From positions 372,001 to 436,000 of the forward strand of contig JAHCAL010000002.1 of the NCBI GenBank assembly GCA_019634925.1: a stretch of 64,000 nt of DNA, read 5' to 3'. This document shows, one piece after another, positions 32,099-40,134 of the stretch. Source of the stretch: Pseudomonadales bacterium (GTDB lineage Bacteria; Pseudomonadota; Gammaproteobacteria; Pseudomonadales; Azotimanducaceae). A program made the position numbers and the translations under genes. The first letter of the stretch is position 1. Each line of letters begins with the position of its first letter. The notes below the pieces were generated by a model, which worked only from the letters and a program-made list of their open reading frames with translations, was not told the origin of the DNA and did no database searches.

Positions 32099-33001
32099 CT
32101 ATCCGCAGCTGTCGGCCTCGAACAGGGTCGCGAGCACCGGCCATAGCGCCCACTGCGCGGGATACGCCCGCACGTGCGCCTCGATCTGCCGGGCAAGTTC
32201 GCGGACGAGCCGTACCGATGCGTCGTCGCCACTCTCGCCCGGCAGCCGCGCACAGGCGATCGGTCGCCCGAGCCGGACCGACGATCGACCCTCCCCTGAC
32301 CAGATGCTGAACGCAGGCACCAGGATCGCGCCCGCGAGCAGTCCGAGCAGCACCGGCCCCGCGACCAGCCGCGCCGGCCGGCCGAACAGGGTGACCGGGC
32401 GCGTCTGGCCGAACTCGGGCGGTACGTCGGCGAAGATGATCAGGACCCCGCACGTACGGCGCAGTTCGCGCACGATCCGGCCGGCCGGATGCTCGTGGAG
32501 GCGATGCACGATCACCTCGTGGCCGAGGTGGCCGAAGCTGCGGTAAGCCGCCGACTCCAGCGCGCTCTCCGCAGCCAGCTTGATGATGTGCAGCGGCTGG
32601 TGCCGCGGAATCAGCGGCAGGAGCGCGAGAAATCCCTCGAGGTAGTTGCCCGCGTGCAGCGTCACGACGATGCGCGGCGTGCATTCGCTGCCGAGCGCGG
32701 CCCAGGCCGGTGCCGCGAGGTCGTCGAATTCCGCCCCGCATCCCTCGGGACCGGACACGGCGAGCCGCGCATAGACCAGCCGCTGCAGGCCGCGCATCGT
32801 CCATGCTTCGCGCGCGATGCGCCGCGCGATCGTATCCGGTTCGCCGAGCGCAAGGCCCACCAGCGCGGACTGGCGGGCGCCCGCGACCGCACGATCGAAG
32901 CGAAACCGCTGCCCATACCACACGCGCACGAGCCCGCGGGCCGGCCGCTGCGGCAGCCGCCGGGCGATGAACGCCCCGAGCCTTGCACCGTCAACCGGCA
33001 C
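32099..33001 (-). CDS. LpxL/HtrB-like lysophospholipid acyltransferase family protein
   Basis: The product has 300 residues from GTG 33001, which overlaps the exporter gene stop by 11 bases. The catalytic H-x4-(D/E)-like motif is HAGNYLEG near residue 110, in the context IVVTLHAGNYLEGFLALL. The later GVLIIFADVPPEFG and VPAFSIWSGEGRSSVRLGRPI are typical of lipid A late acyltransferases. It lacks the clear N-terminal TM helix of LpxL, so it may be peripheral. LpxL enzymes transfer acyl chains to lipid A. Placement as the last gene of a microcin-exporter operon is unusual and suggests acylation of the peptide, or of the envelope for self-protection. Confidence 0.85.
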   Translation of the reverse strand: MPVDGARLGAFIARRLPQRPARGLVRVWYGQRFRFDRAVAGARQSALVGLALGEPDTIARRIAREAWTMRGLQRLVYARLAVSGPEGCGAEFDDLAAPAWAALGSECTPRIVVTLHAGNYLEGFLALLPLIPRHQPLHIIKLAAESALESAAYRSFGHLGHEVIVHRLHEHPAGRIVRELRRTCGVLIIFADVPPEFGQTRPVTLFGRPARLVAGPVLLGLLAGAILVPAFSIWSGEGRSSVRLGRPIACARLPGESGDDASVRLVRELARQIEAHVRAYPAQWALWPVLATLFEADSCG

Positions 33002-35090
33002 GAGCCCGCTCCGCTGCCGGGTGCTCGAGGGTATGGAGTTCGCCACCGGCGAGCCGGTAGACCCGGTCGGCATGTCCGAGCAGGTGCGGCCGGTGCGTGA
33101 CGAACAATACGGTCTGGCGCCGTTCACGCAGGCGCGCGTGCAGGTGATCTTCCAGCACGACGTCCACGTTGGCGGTGGCCTCGTCGAGGATCAGGAGCGG
33201 AGCACCCTTGTAGAGGGCGCGCGCGATCAGCACGCGCTGCTGCTGGCCCGCCGACAGGCTCGCGCCGAGTTCGCCGACCAGCGTCTCCAGCCGCATGGGC
33301 TGCGCCATCAGTTCCTCGAACAGGCCCACGACCTCGAGACAGTCCCGCACCCGCTCCGGATCGGGCACGGGATCGAAGAACGTCACGTTCTGCACCACCG
33401 TCCCGGCCAGCGGACGGTCGTCCTGGCAGACGATCGCGGCAGCGGAACGGTACAGGCCGAGCGGCGCCGTGCGCGGATCGAGACCGAGCAGCTCGATCTG
33501 CCCGGCGTCCGGCTGCAAGAGCCCCGCGACCAGCCGCAGCAGCGTGGACTTGCCGCTGCCGGACGGCCCGACGATCGCGATCGACTGACCGGCGGGGATC
33601 TCGAATCCAACCCGTTCGAGCAGCGCCTGCCGGGTTCCGGGATGACGGTACGCGAGATCGCTTACCCTGAGCAGCACCGGCCCCGTGGATGCGGCCAACG
33701 CGAGCGGCCCTTCGGTGCGTTCGGCCGGCGTCCGCACGATGTCGGCAAGACGTTCCAGCTGCACATCCAGCGCACGCAACCCGAACAGGTGATCGACCAG
33801 CGCGGCGGCCCTGTCGCGGAACTGGCCCCGGTACGACGCGAACGCGAACAGCATGCCGATGGTCAGGCTGCCTTCGAACACGGCGACTGCCGCGAGGTAC
33901 AGCACCAGTACCTGTTCGATGGCACTCGACGCACCGCGCCCCGCCTCGACACCGACGGCGAGGCGCTGCAGTGACAGGCGCGCGCCGAGTTCGGCGAGGA
34001 ACCGACCCTGCCACGTATCGAGACGGGCATCCTCGCGGCCGAACGACTTGATGGCCTGCGCGCTGCGCAGATTCTCGAGCAGCATGGACGTCGCATCGGC
34101 GCTCCGTGCCAGGTGCTCGCGGGCGAGTTCACGCTGCCGCGGGTACGCGCCGATGCGCAACAGTGCATGCAGCAGCGCGCCGGCAAAGACGATCGCCGCG
34201 AGGCGCACGTCGTAGAGCAGCAGGATGGCAGCGAAACCGAACACGAGCAGCGCGTCGATGAGCAGCGCCGCCGCGCTGTCGCTCACGAATGCACGCACCT
34301 CGTCGAACGCATTGAAACGCGCGACGACGTCGCCCGCCGGTCGGCTCGTGTAGTACCCGGGCGGCAGCCGCAGCAGATGGCGCATCAGTCCGGCGCCCAT
34401 TCGGAACGCAAGCACGCTCCCGAACCGGCCGACCAGCAGGCCCCGCAACGCCGTCGCCGCGACACCGACGAGGCCGACCAGCCCGAAGCCCACCCCCAGC
34501 ACCAGCAGCAGGTCGAGGTTGCCCGCGGCCAGTACGTCATCCACCACGAGCTGGATGAAGTAGGGACTGGCCAGCACGCTCGCCTGGACCAGGAGCGAGA
34601 GCAGCACGACCTGTGCGAGCGCGCCGGTCAGCCCCGCGCGGTCCGGCAGCAGTTCGCGCAGGCGCAGGGGCGCGCGCGTATCGGCGGTCCGGAACCCGGG
34701 ACCGGGCGCGAGCTCGAGCGCGACGCCGGTGAAGCGACGCGCGAGTTCCGCCACGGCGAACCGGCGCACGCCGAGCGCCGGATCGTGTATCACGCAACCT
34801 TGCGCACCGATGCGCGCGAGCACGACGAAGTGGTCGAAGTCCCAATGCAGGACGCAGGGCAGACGCAGCTGCTCGAGTTCGCCCGGCTCCGCGCGCAACG
34901 AGCGCGTGACGAGCCCGGCCGCGCGGGCGATGCGCACCAGATCCGCGAGCGACGCGCCGTTCGTCGCGACCGGGTGCTCGCGGCGCAGGGCGGCGAGATC
35001 GCGCTGGTCGCCGTGTGCCGCCAGCACCATCGCGAGACAAGCGAGCCCACACTCGGCCCGTTCGCCCTGGTGAATCATCGGTACGCGCAT
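32991..35090 (-). CDS. peptidase-containing ABC exporter (C39/PCAT type)
   Basis: The 699-residue protein starts at ATG 35090. Residues 1-130 are a C39 cysteine peptidase: QGERAECGLACLAMV with nucleophile Cys14, FDHFVVL (His) and IHDPALG (Asp). Six TM helices follow (about 155-440: FIQLVVDDVLAAGNLDLLLVLGV and others). The nucleotide-binding domain has Walker A VGPSGSGKST, signature LSAGQQQRVLIARAL, Walker B LLILDEATANVD and H-loop VTHRPHLL. PCAT exporters cleave double-glycine leaders and export the peptide. The obvious client is the peptide encoded at 31516. The gene is coupled to the HlyD gene (TGATG) and the acyltransferase gene (11-base overlap). Confidence 0.96.
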   Translation of the reverse strand: MRVPMIHQGERAECGLACLAMVLAAHGDQRDLAALRREHPVATNGASLADLVRIARAAGLVTRSLRAEPGELEQLRLPCVLHWDFDHFVVLARIGAQGCVIHDPALGVRRFAVAELARRFTGVALELAPGPGFRTADTRAPLRLRELLPDRAGLTGALAQVVLLSLLVQASVLASPYFIQLVVDDVLAAGNLDLLLVLGVGFGLVGLVGVAATALRGLLVGRFGSVLAFRMGAGLMRHLLRLPPGYYTSRPAGDVVARFNAFDEVRAFVSDSAAALLIDALLVFGFAAILLLYDVRLAAIVFAGALLHALLRIGAYPRQRELAREHLARSADATSMLLENLRSAQAIKSFGREDARLDTWQGRFLAELGARLSLQRLAVGVEAGRGASSAIEQVLVLYLAAVAVFEGSLTIGMLFAFASYRGQFRDRAAALVDHLFGLRALDVQLERLADIVRTPAERTEGPLALAASTGPVLLRVSDLAYRHPGTRQALLERVGFEIPAGQSIAIVGPSGSGKSTLLRLVAGLLQPDAGQIELLGLDPRTAPLGLYRSAAAIVCQDDRPLAGTVVQNVTFFDPVPDPERVRDCLEVVGLFEELMAQPMRLETLVGELGASLSAGQQQRVLIARALYKGAPLLILDEATANVDVVLEDHLHARLRERRQTVLFVTHRPHLLGHADRVYRLAGGELHTLEHPAAERARAG

Positions 35091-36307
35091 CAGCCGCGCA
35101 TCCGAACACGGTCGAACGGCGCGCGCACCGCATCCCACAGCGTGCGCGTCTCGAGCACGATGTCGGCGGACACGCTCTGTCCGTCGCGCACGGCAAAACC
35201 CGCGGACCGTGCGTCCAGCGCGACGTCGACGCGATAGCCGGCCTGCGGTTCGGTGGCGGACAGGAGTTGTACGGCGATCACCACCCCTGCCAGGGCACCG
35301 TGCCGATGCATCGGGTATGCATCGACGGCAACCCGTACGACCTGACCCGGCACGATGTCGATCGCCGCATGGGCGGGCAGCCAGAGCCGGGCCGCCGGCG
35401 CGGCGTCGACTGGTGCGAGCACGACCAGCGGCTGATCGGGTGCCACCGCCGCGCCGATCCCCGCCGCCACGGCGGTCACCGTACCCGCGCGGGGCGCCCG
35501 CAGGACCTCGATGTTCGCCGCGCGGTCACCCAGATACCGGCGTTCGAGTTCGGCGCGCGTGCGCGCCAGGCGCAGCAGCGCCGCACGCGTCTCGAGCCGC
35601 CGCTGATCGTCCTCGGCGCCGATCTCGTCGAGTTCCGCCCGGCGCGCGAGCCCGGCCGCGAGCAGCGCGGTGCGCTCGTCCTCGCCCGCCAGCACGGCAT
35701 CCTCGCTCTCGAGCACGGCGAACTCGGGCAGGGCGCCACTGGCCGCCGCGCGCCCGACCCGTGCGAGCCGGTCGCGGCGCAGCGCGAGGCGCTGATCCGC
35801 GAGCATGCGGCGTGCGTCGAGCGCGTCCAGCTCGCGGCGCAGGCGCATTGCGCGCGCGGCGAGTACGGTGGCCGCACGCGCGCCATCCGCGACGATCGCA
35901 CGCGCTTCTGCCGCCAGCAGCGCGAGTTCGTGACGGTACTGTTCCGCGAGGGTCTCGTGCAGGCTCCGGTCCGGCGCCACCGCCTGCAGGCGTTCGAGCG
36001 TCAGCAGCGGCGCACCGGCCGCGATGCGTACACCCGGCGCGGCATGCACGCCGGTCACCGTACCGCGCTGGGCCGGGTACAACTCGAGTGCACCCGCGCC
36101 GGACACGATCCGTCCCTGCAGGGTGACCGAGCGGGCGAACGGCGCGGCGAGCGCCCAGGCGAGGCCCACGATCGCAAGCAGCGCCAGCAGCAGCGCGGCG
36201 AGCCCGGTGAACCGCCCGGTCCAGCGCACCGGGACGCCGGCCGGGTCGTGGCGCCAGCGCAGGGGTTCGCTGCGAAACAGCGGGCGGGAATCGACAGGAT
36301 CGGTCAT
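35090..36307 (-). CDS. HlyD family periplasmic adaptor subunit
   Basis: The 405-residue protein has a cytoplasmic N-terminus, one TM helix (GLAALLLALLAIVGLAWALAA, about residues 34-54), a barrel-sandwich half (GTVTGVHAAPGVRIAAGAPLLTLE), a long helical hairpin rich in Ala, Arg and Glu (about 115-270) and a second lipoyl half (RAPRAGTVTAVAAGIGAAVAPDQPLVVLAPVD). This is the architecture of membrane-fusion proteins such as CvaA, which join a C39 ABC exporter to a TolC-type outer-membrane channel. No TolC gene is in the window, so a housekeeping TolC is presumably used. It is first gene of the exporter operon. Confidence 0.94.
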   Translation of the reverse strand: MTDPVDSRPLFRSEPLRWRHDPAGVPVRWTGRFTGLAALLLALLAIVGLAWALAAPFARSVTLQGRIVSGAGALELYPAQRGTVTGVHAAPGVRIAAGAPLLTLERLQAVAPDRSLHETLAEQYRHELALLAAEARAIVADGARAATVLAARAMRLRRELDALDARRMLADQRLALRRDRLARVGRAAASGALPEFAVLESEDAVLAGEDERTALLAAGLARRAELDEIGAEDDQRRLETRAALLRLARTRAELERRYLGDRAANIEVLRAPRAGTVTAVAAGIGAAVAPDQPLVVLAPVDAAPAARLWLPAHAAIDIVPGQVVRVAVDAYPMHRHGALAGVVIAVQLLSATEPQAGYRVDVALDARSAGFAVRDGQSVSADIVLETRTLWDAVRAPFDRVRMRG

Positions 36308-36355
36308 CGGGCGGCTCGCCGGAACGGCAGCCGATCATCCGCCCGTCCGAGCCAC

Positions 36356-36378
36356 GGGGCCTTGCGAGATCAGGCCCC
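36356..36378. terminator. possible hairpin between the EthD gene and the exporter operon
   Basis: GGGGCCT (36356-36362) pairs with AGGCCCC (36372-36378) around a 9-base loop. It lies 49 bases past the EthD stop in the minus direction and would separate that operon from hlyD. There is no clear T-tract. Confidence 0.35.
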
Positions 36379-36426
36379 GGGGCCGCGCGATCGGGTCATG
36401 TCACGACGACCGACTTCGCCCACCTG

Positions 36427-37200
36427 TCAGCGGCGGTCGATGATCGTGTGTTCCTTGCCGAAGAAGATCGTGGAACGGCGGAAGTCGATGAAGTTTTTCT
36501 CGTCCGCGATGAACGAGGCGTTCGCGCGCCGGCTCTCCTCGGTGGCCGGTGCTCGGCCGAGGTCGACCCAGGCTTCGGCATGCCCGAGATAGGACGGCAC
36601 CCGCGTGCCCCGGGCAGCCTGGAGCGCGGCATCGAGCGCGTGGTCGGCACGATGCACCTGCCGGTAACAGAGCATGCCGGTGGCCGGCGCGCCGCGGCGC
36701 ACGATCGGCCCGTGCTGGGTCAGCCAGTAGTGCCGGGCGCGCGCCTCGCTCAGCGATTCCAGGTGCCGCAACGGAAAGACCACACGCACCACGTTGCCGT
36801 TGACCCGGGCAACCACGTCTTCGGGGGTCGGATTGACCTGCGGGTACTCGTAGGCGAACCAGAGCGGCGAGTTCGGCAGATCAATGAACTTGCCCTCGTC
36901 CTCGAGCAGCGCGGCACCCGCGCGGCGACCGGCCTCCGTCTGCATGGTCTGCTCGAGCGCGGCCTCGGTTTCCCACCAGAGTTCGGCGACGCCGTCGTAA
37001 TGCGGCTCCATGTCGCCCCGGGCATTCTGCGCGGCGGCATTGCCGGGCGTGTCGAGGGTATGAGTCTGCACGTAGCGGAGGATGTCGAGATCGGTCGCGA
37101 AACCGGCGACCAGCGGCGCGTGCCGGCGCAGCCAGTAGTCCTGGAATTCGGCGACGGACATGCCCGGCAGGCGGCGCAACGCAAAAACGAGTCGAATCAT
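36427..37200 (-). CDS. EthD-type double ferredoxin-like domain protein
   Basis: The 257-residue protein consists of two EthD/dimeric alpha-beta-barrel repeats. The first begins MIRLVFALRRLPGMSVAEFQDYWLRRHAPLV; the second VVRVVFPLRHLESLSEARARHYWLTQHGPIV. Both keep the conserved W-x3-H-x-P/G pattern. EthD-like proteins accompany degradation of ethers, aromatics and terpenoids and may act as small decarboxylases or cyclases. It lies 48 bases after the thioesterase gene, in the same operon. Confidence 0.88.
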   Translation of the reverse strand: MIRLVFALRRLPGMSVAEFQDYWLRRHAPLVAGFATDLDILRYVQTHTLDTPGNAAAQNARGDMEPHYDGVAELWWETEAALEQTMQTEAGRRAGAALLEDEGKFIDLPNSPLWFAYEYPQVNPTPEDVVARVNGNVVRVVFPLRHLESLSEARARHYWLTQHGPIVRRGAPATGMLCYRQVHRADHALDAALQAARGTRVPSYLGHAEAWVDLGRAPATEESRRANASFIADEKNFIDFRRSTIFFGKEHTIIDRR

Positions 37201-37248
37201 GTTTTCCCCAATGTCTGCGATGGTCAGGCTGTGACGGTCAGGCGACCA

Positions 37249-37656
37249 TCATCGGGCCGCCGGCGGCCGCTTCAGAATCGCGAACGTGCCGCTCGCCTGC
37301 GCGAGGTGCCGGCCCGTGCCGTCATAGAGATCGCTCTGCAGCGCGGCGGTCGTACGTCCCTGGTGGACGACGCGGGTGTCGCAGGCGAGTTCGCCGCTGC
37401 GCCAGGGGCGGAAGTAGCCGATCTTGATCTCGATGGTGGTGCAGAGTTCGTCCGCTGCGAGCACCGAGCTCAGCGCGCCCCCCATCCCGGTATCGGCAAG
37501 CGCATAGAGGACCGCGCCGTGCACCAGGCCGTGCGGATTGAAGTGCTCGGGCCGGATCGCGAGCGCCAGCCGGCTGCGGCCCTCGCCGCGACTGACCACC
37601 GTAAAGCCGAGCAGGTCGGCAAATGGATGCGCGACCGGCGCCGGCGCCTCGCTCAC
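37249..37656 (-). CDS. PaaI-family hotdog-fold thioesterase
   Basis: The product has 135 residues from GTG 37656, whose GTGA overlaps the stop of the upstream hydrolase gene. The hotdog motif reads HFNPHGLVHGAVLYALADTGMGGAL, the HGG-type active site of PaaI/acyl-CoA thioesterases with Ala in place of the second Gly. TTIEIKIGYFRPW is the following strand. Expected function is hydrolysis of an aromatic or medium-chain acyl-CoA. Its neighbours (alpha/beta hydrolase, EthD protein and divergent acyl-CoA dehydrogenase) fit a catabolic cluster. Confidence 0.9.
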   Translation of the reverse strand: MSEAPAPVAHPFADLLGFTVVSRGEGRSRLALAIRPEHFNPHGLVHGAVLYALADTGMGGALSSVLAADELCTTIEIKIGYFRPWRSGELACDTRVVHQGRTTAALQSDLYDGTGRHLAQASGTFAILKRPPAAR

Positions 37657-38555
37657 CGGGACGCGCCGCGCGGATGGTGTTGTGCGGTATGCGCGCTGAT
37701 GTGGCGCACGATCTCCGGCCACAACGGCTCCGGAAGATCGTGCCCCATGTCCTCGATTACCGCGAGCCGCGAGCCGGGAATCGCTTCATGGGTATCGATG
37801 CCGCCGGCGAGCGGTACCAGCGGATCGTCCTTGCCGTGGATCACCAGCGTGGGGGTGCGTATGCCCCCGAGCGCCGGTCGCCGGTTGCCGGAAACCGCGA
37901 TTGCCGCCATCTGGCGCGCTACGCCGACCGGATAGAAACAGCGTTCGAAATCCTCCCGGGCCCGCGCGCGGATGACCGCCTCGTCGTCGAGGTGCACCCG
38001 GCTGCCGATGGTCCGGGCCACGCTCACCGACCGCGCGAGCACGTCTTCGAGCGTGGTGCCGGCCGGGCTCAGCAGCGCGGCGGTGGCCTCCGGCGTCGAC
38101 TTCGGGAGGTCCGGGTTGCCCGTGGAAGACATGATCGAGGTCATCGAGTGGAGCCGCTGGCCATGCCGCACCGCCATCTGCTGCACGATCATCCCGCCCA
38201 TGGAGACGCCGCAGACGTGAACGTGGTCGATGCCGAGCGCGTCCAGCACGCCGACCGCATCATCGGCCATGTCGTCGAGCGAGTACGGCGCTTTGACCGG
38301 CTGGCCGGACTGCGCACGCGCGAAGATCTCGGCCATGTTGGGCACGCCGGCTGCGTCGAACTTCTGCGAGAGGCCCACGTCGCGGTTGTCGAAACGCACC
38401 ACGTAGTGGCCGTCCGCGGCCAGCAGTTCGCATAACTCGGGCCGCCAGCGGGTCATCTGGGCACCAAGCCCCATGACCAGCAGGAGCGGTCGGTCGTCAG
38501 GATTTCCGAACGTGTCGTATTCGATCCGGATGCCGTTGGCGGTGATCTGGGGCAT
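37653..38555 (-). CDS. alpha/beta hydrolase
   Basis: This 300-residue enzyme has VMGLGAQMTRW (oxyanion region), nucleophile elbow HVCGVSMGGMIVQQMA (Ser near 120), acid in IHGKDDPLVP and His in EDMGHDLP. The FDNRDVGLS element and the overall layout resemble the rhodomycin D methylesterase-like (RdmC) group and lactone/enol hydrolases. It probably cleaves an ester, lactone or C-C bond. First gene of the three-gene minus-strand operon; divergent from the acyl-CoA dehydrogenase gene. Confidence 0.92.
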   Translation of the reverse strand: MPQITANGIRIEYDTFGNPDDRPLLLVMGLGAQMTRWRPELCELLAADGHYVVRFDNRDVGLSQKFDAAGVPNMAEIFARAQSGQPVKAPYSLDDMADDAVGVLDALGIDHVHVCGVSMGGMIVQQMAVRHGQRLHSMTSIMSSTGNPDLPKSTPEATAALLSPAGTTLEDVLARSVSVARTIGSRVHLDDEAVIRARAREDFERCFYPVGVARQMAAIAVSGNRRPALGGIRTPTLVIHGKDDPLVPLAGGIDTHEAIPGSRLAVIEDMGHDLPEPLWPEIVRHISAHTAQHHPRGASR

Positions 38556-38698
38556 GGTGCACTACCTGAATCGGGGAGGCCGAACTAGACCACAGATGCC
38601 CATGCCCAACAAGCCACGGCCGACCCGGCAGGCCGGCGTTGCTTTCGCCCGGCCGCCTTTCCTGATAAAGGTGTCCGACCGGAAAATGGGAGACCACA

Positions 38699-40012
38699 AT
38701 GGATTTCAAGCTACCGAAGGAACTGCTGGACTACTTGGACGAGCTGGATCTGTTCATCGAGAAGGAGATCAAGCCGCTCGAGAACCAGGACGACAACATC
38801 CGTTTCTTCGACCACCGCCGCGAACACGCCCGCACCGACTGGGACAACAACGGCCTGCCGCGGCCGGAATGGGAAGCCCTGCTCGGCGAAGCCCGCCGCC
38901 GCGCCGACGCCGCCGGCCACCTGCGGTTCGCCTGGCCCAAGGAATACGGCGGCAAGGGCGGTTCCAACCTGTGGATGGCGGTCATCCGCGAGCACCTCGC
39001 GGCGCGCGGCCTCGGGCTGCACAACGACCTGCAGACCGAGCACTCCATCGTCGGCAACAACCCGTTCATCGTCATGTTCAAGGAGTTCGCGACACCCGAA
39101 CAGTACGCCCGCTACAGCGACGACGTCCTGAACGGCCGCCTGCGCACCGGCTTCGGGCTCACCGAGCCCAACCACGGGTCCGACGCCACCTTCATGGAAA
39201 CCCGCGGCGTGCCCCACGTCCGTGACGGCAAGCCGGGCTGGCTGATCAACGGCGAGAAGATGTGGACCACCGGCATGCACCATGCCAACCACATCATGTG
39301 TTTCGCCCGTACCGACGGAAAGGACGGCGACGCCCGCGGGATCACGTGCTTCATCGTGCCGGCGGACGCGCCCGGGGTGAAGATCGAGGAATACCTCTGG
39401 ACCTTCAACATGCCGACCGATCACCCGCGCGTGTCGCTGACCAACGTGTGGATCCCCGAGGACAGCTACTGGGGCGAGATCGGCGGCGGGCTCGCGATCG
39501 GCCAGAGCTTCGTGCACCAGAACCGCATCCGCCAGGCCGCCTCGTCGCTCGGTGCAGCCGTGTACTGCATCAACGAAAGCGTCGCCTACGCGCGCCAGCG
39601 CAAGCCGTTCGGCAAGCCGCTCTCGAACAACCAGGCTATTCAGTGGCCGCTGATCGAGCTCCACACCCAGGCACAGATGCTGCGGCTCCTGATCCGGGAA
39701 ACCGCAATGGCGATCGACGAGATGCCGCACAAGGAAGTCGAGCGCACAATCAGCGACCGGGTGTCCATGTGCAACTACATCGGCAATCGGCTCTGCTGTG
39801 ACGCGGCCGACCAGGCGATGCAGACCCACGGGGGCATGGGCTATTCGCGCCACAAGCCGTTCGAGCACATCTACCGCCACCACCGCCGCTACCGGATCAC
39901 CGAAGGCTCCGAGGAAATCCAGATGCGCAAGGTCGGCGCGTACCTGTTTGGCTACGCCGGGCCGCGCAAGAACGAGTTCACCCAGCTCTACGGACCCGCG
40001 AAGCTCTCCTGA
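38699..40012 (+). CDS. acyl-CoA dehydrogenase
   Basis: This full-length, 437-residue enzyme starts at ATG 38699 behind GGGAG. Hallmarks are the FAD-contact TGFGLTEPNHGSDATFMET and GWLINGEKMWTTGMHHANHIMCFART, ARQRKPFGKPLSNNQAIQW, and the C-terminal THGGMGYSRHKPFEHIYRHHRRYRITEGSEEIQMRKVG. It oxidises an acyl-CoA to the enoyl-CoA with ETF as acceptor. The large N-terminal region fits the branched-chain/long-chain types. It is followed by two CoA-transferase genes and an MFS transporter gene on the same strand. Confidence 0.95.
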   Translation: MDFKLPKELLDYLDELDLFIEKEIKPLENQDDNIRFFDHRREHARTDWDNNGLPRPEWEALLGEARRRADAAGHLRFAWPKEYGGKGGSNLWMAVIREHLAARGLGLHNDLQTEHSIVGNNPFIVMFKEFATPEQYARYSDDVLNGRLRTGFGLTEPNHGSDATFMETRGVPHVRDGKPGWLINGEKMWTTGMHHANHIMCFARTDGKDGDARGITCFIVPADAPGVKIEEYLWTFNMPTDHPRVSLTNVWIPEDSYWGEIGGGLAIGQSFVHQNRIRQAASSLGAAVYCINESVAYARQRKPFGKPLSNNQAIQWPLIELHTQAQMLRLLIRETAMAIDEMPHKEVERTISDRVSMCNYIGNRLCCDAADQAMQTHGGMGYSRHKPFEHIYRHHRRYRITEGSEEIQMRKVGAYLFGYAGPRKNEFTQLYGPAKLS

Positions 40013-40042
40013 GCAGCTCGCCTGAGCAGCTCTCCTCTGCAG
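40003..40042. repeat. short imperfect direct repeat after the dehydrogenase gene
   Basis: The motif CCTGAGCAGCT occurs at 40008-40018 and again at 40022-40032, with a partial third copy (CTCCTCTGCAG). The first copy spans the dehydrogenase stop codon. It is too short to be a mobile element; slippage is the simplest origin. Confidence 0.5.
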
Positions 40043-40134
40043 TTCGCCCAACCGGGACCCGCGGCCGCACGGCCGCGTGCCCCCGGGCGCTGCGCGGCGG
40101 TAAACTCTCCCGCCTGTAGCGTTCGGGGACTGTC

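Noticed and set aside
40003..40042. Attachment site or IS remnant at the GAGCAGCT repeats
   Set aside because: Too short, no integrase or transposase nearby and no target-site duplication.
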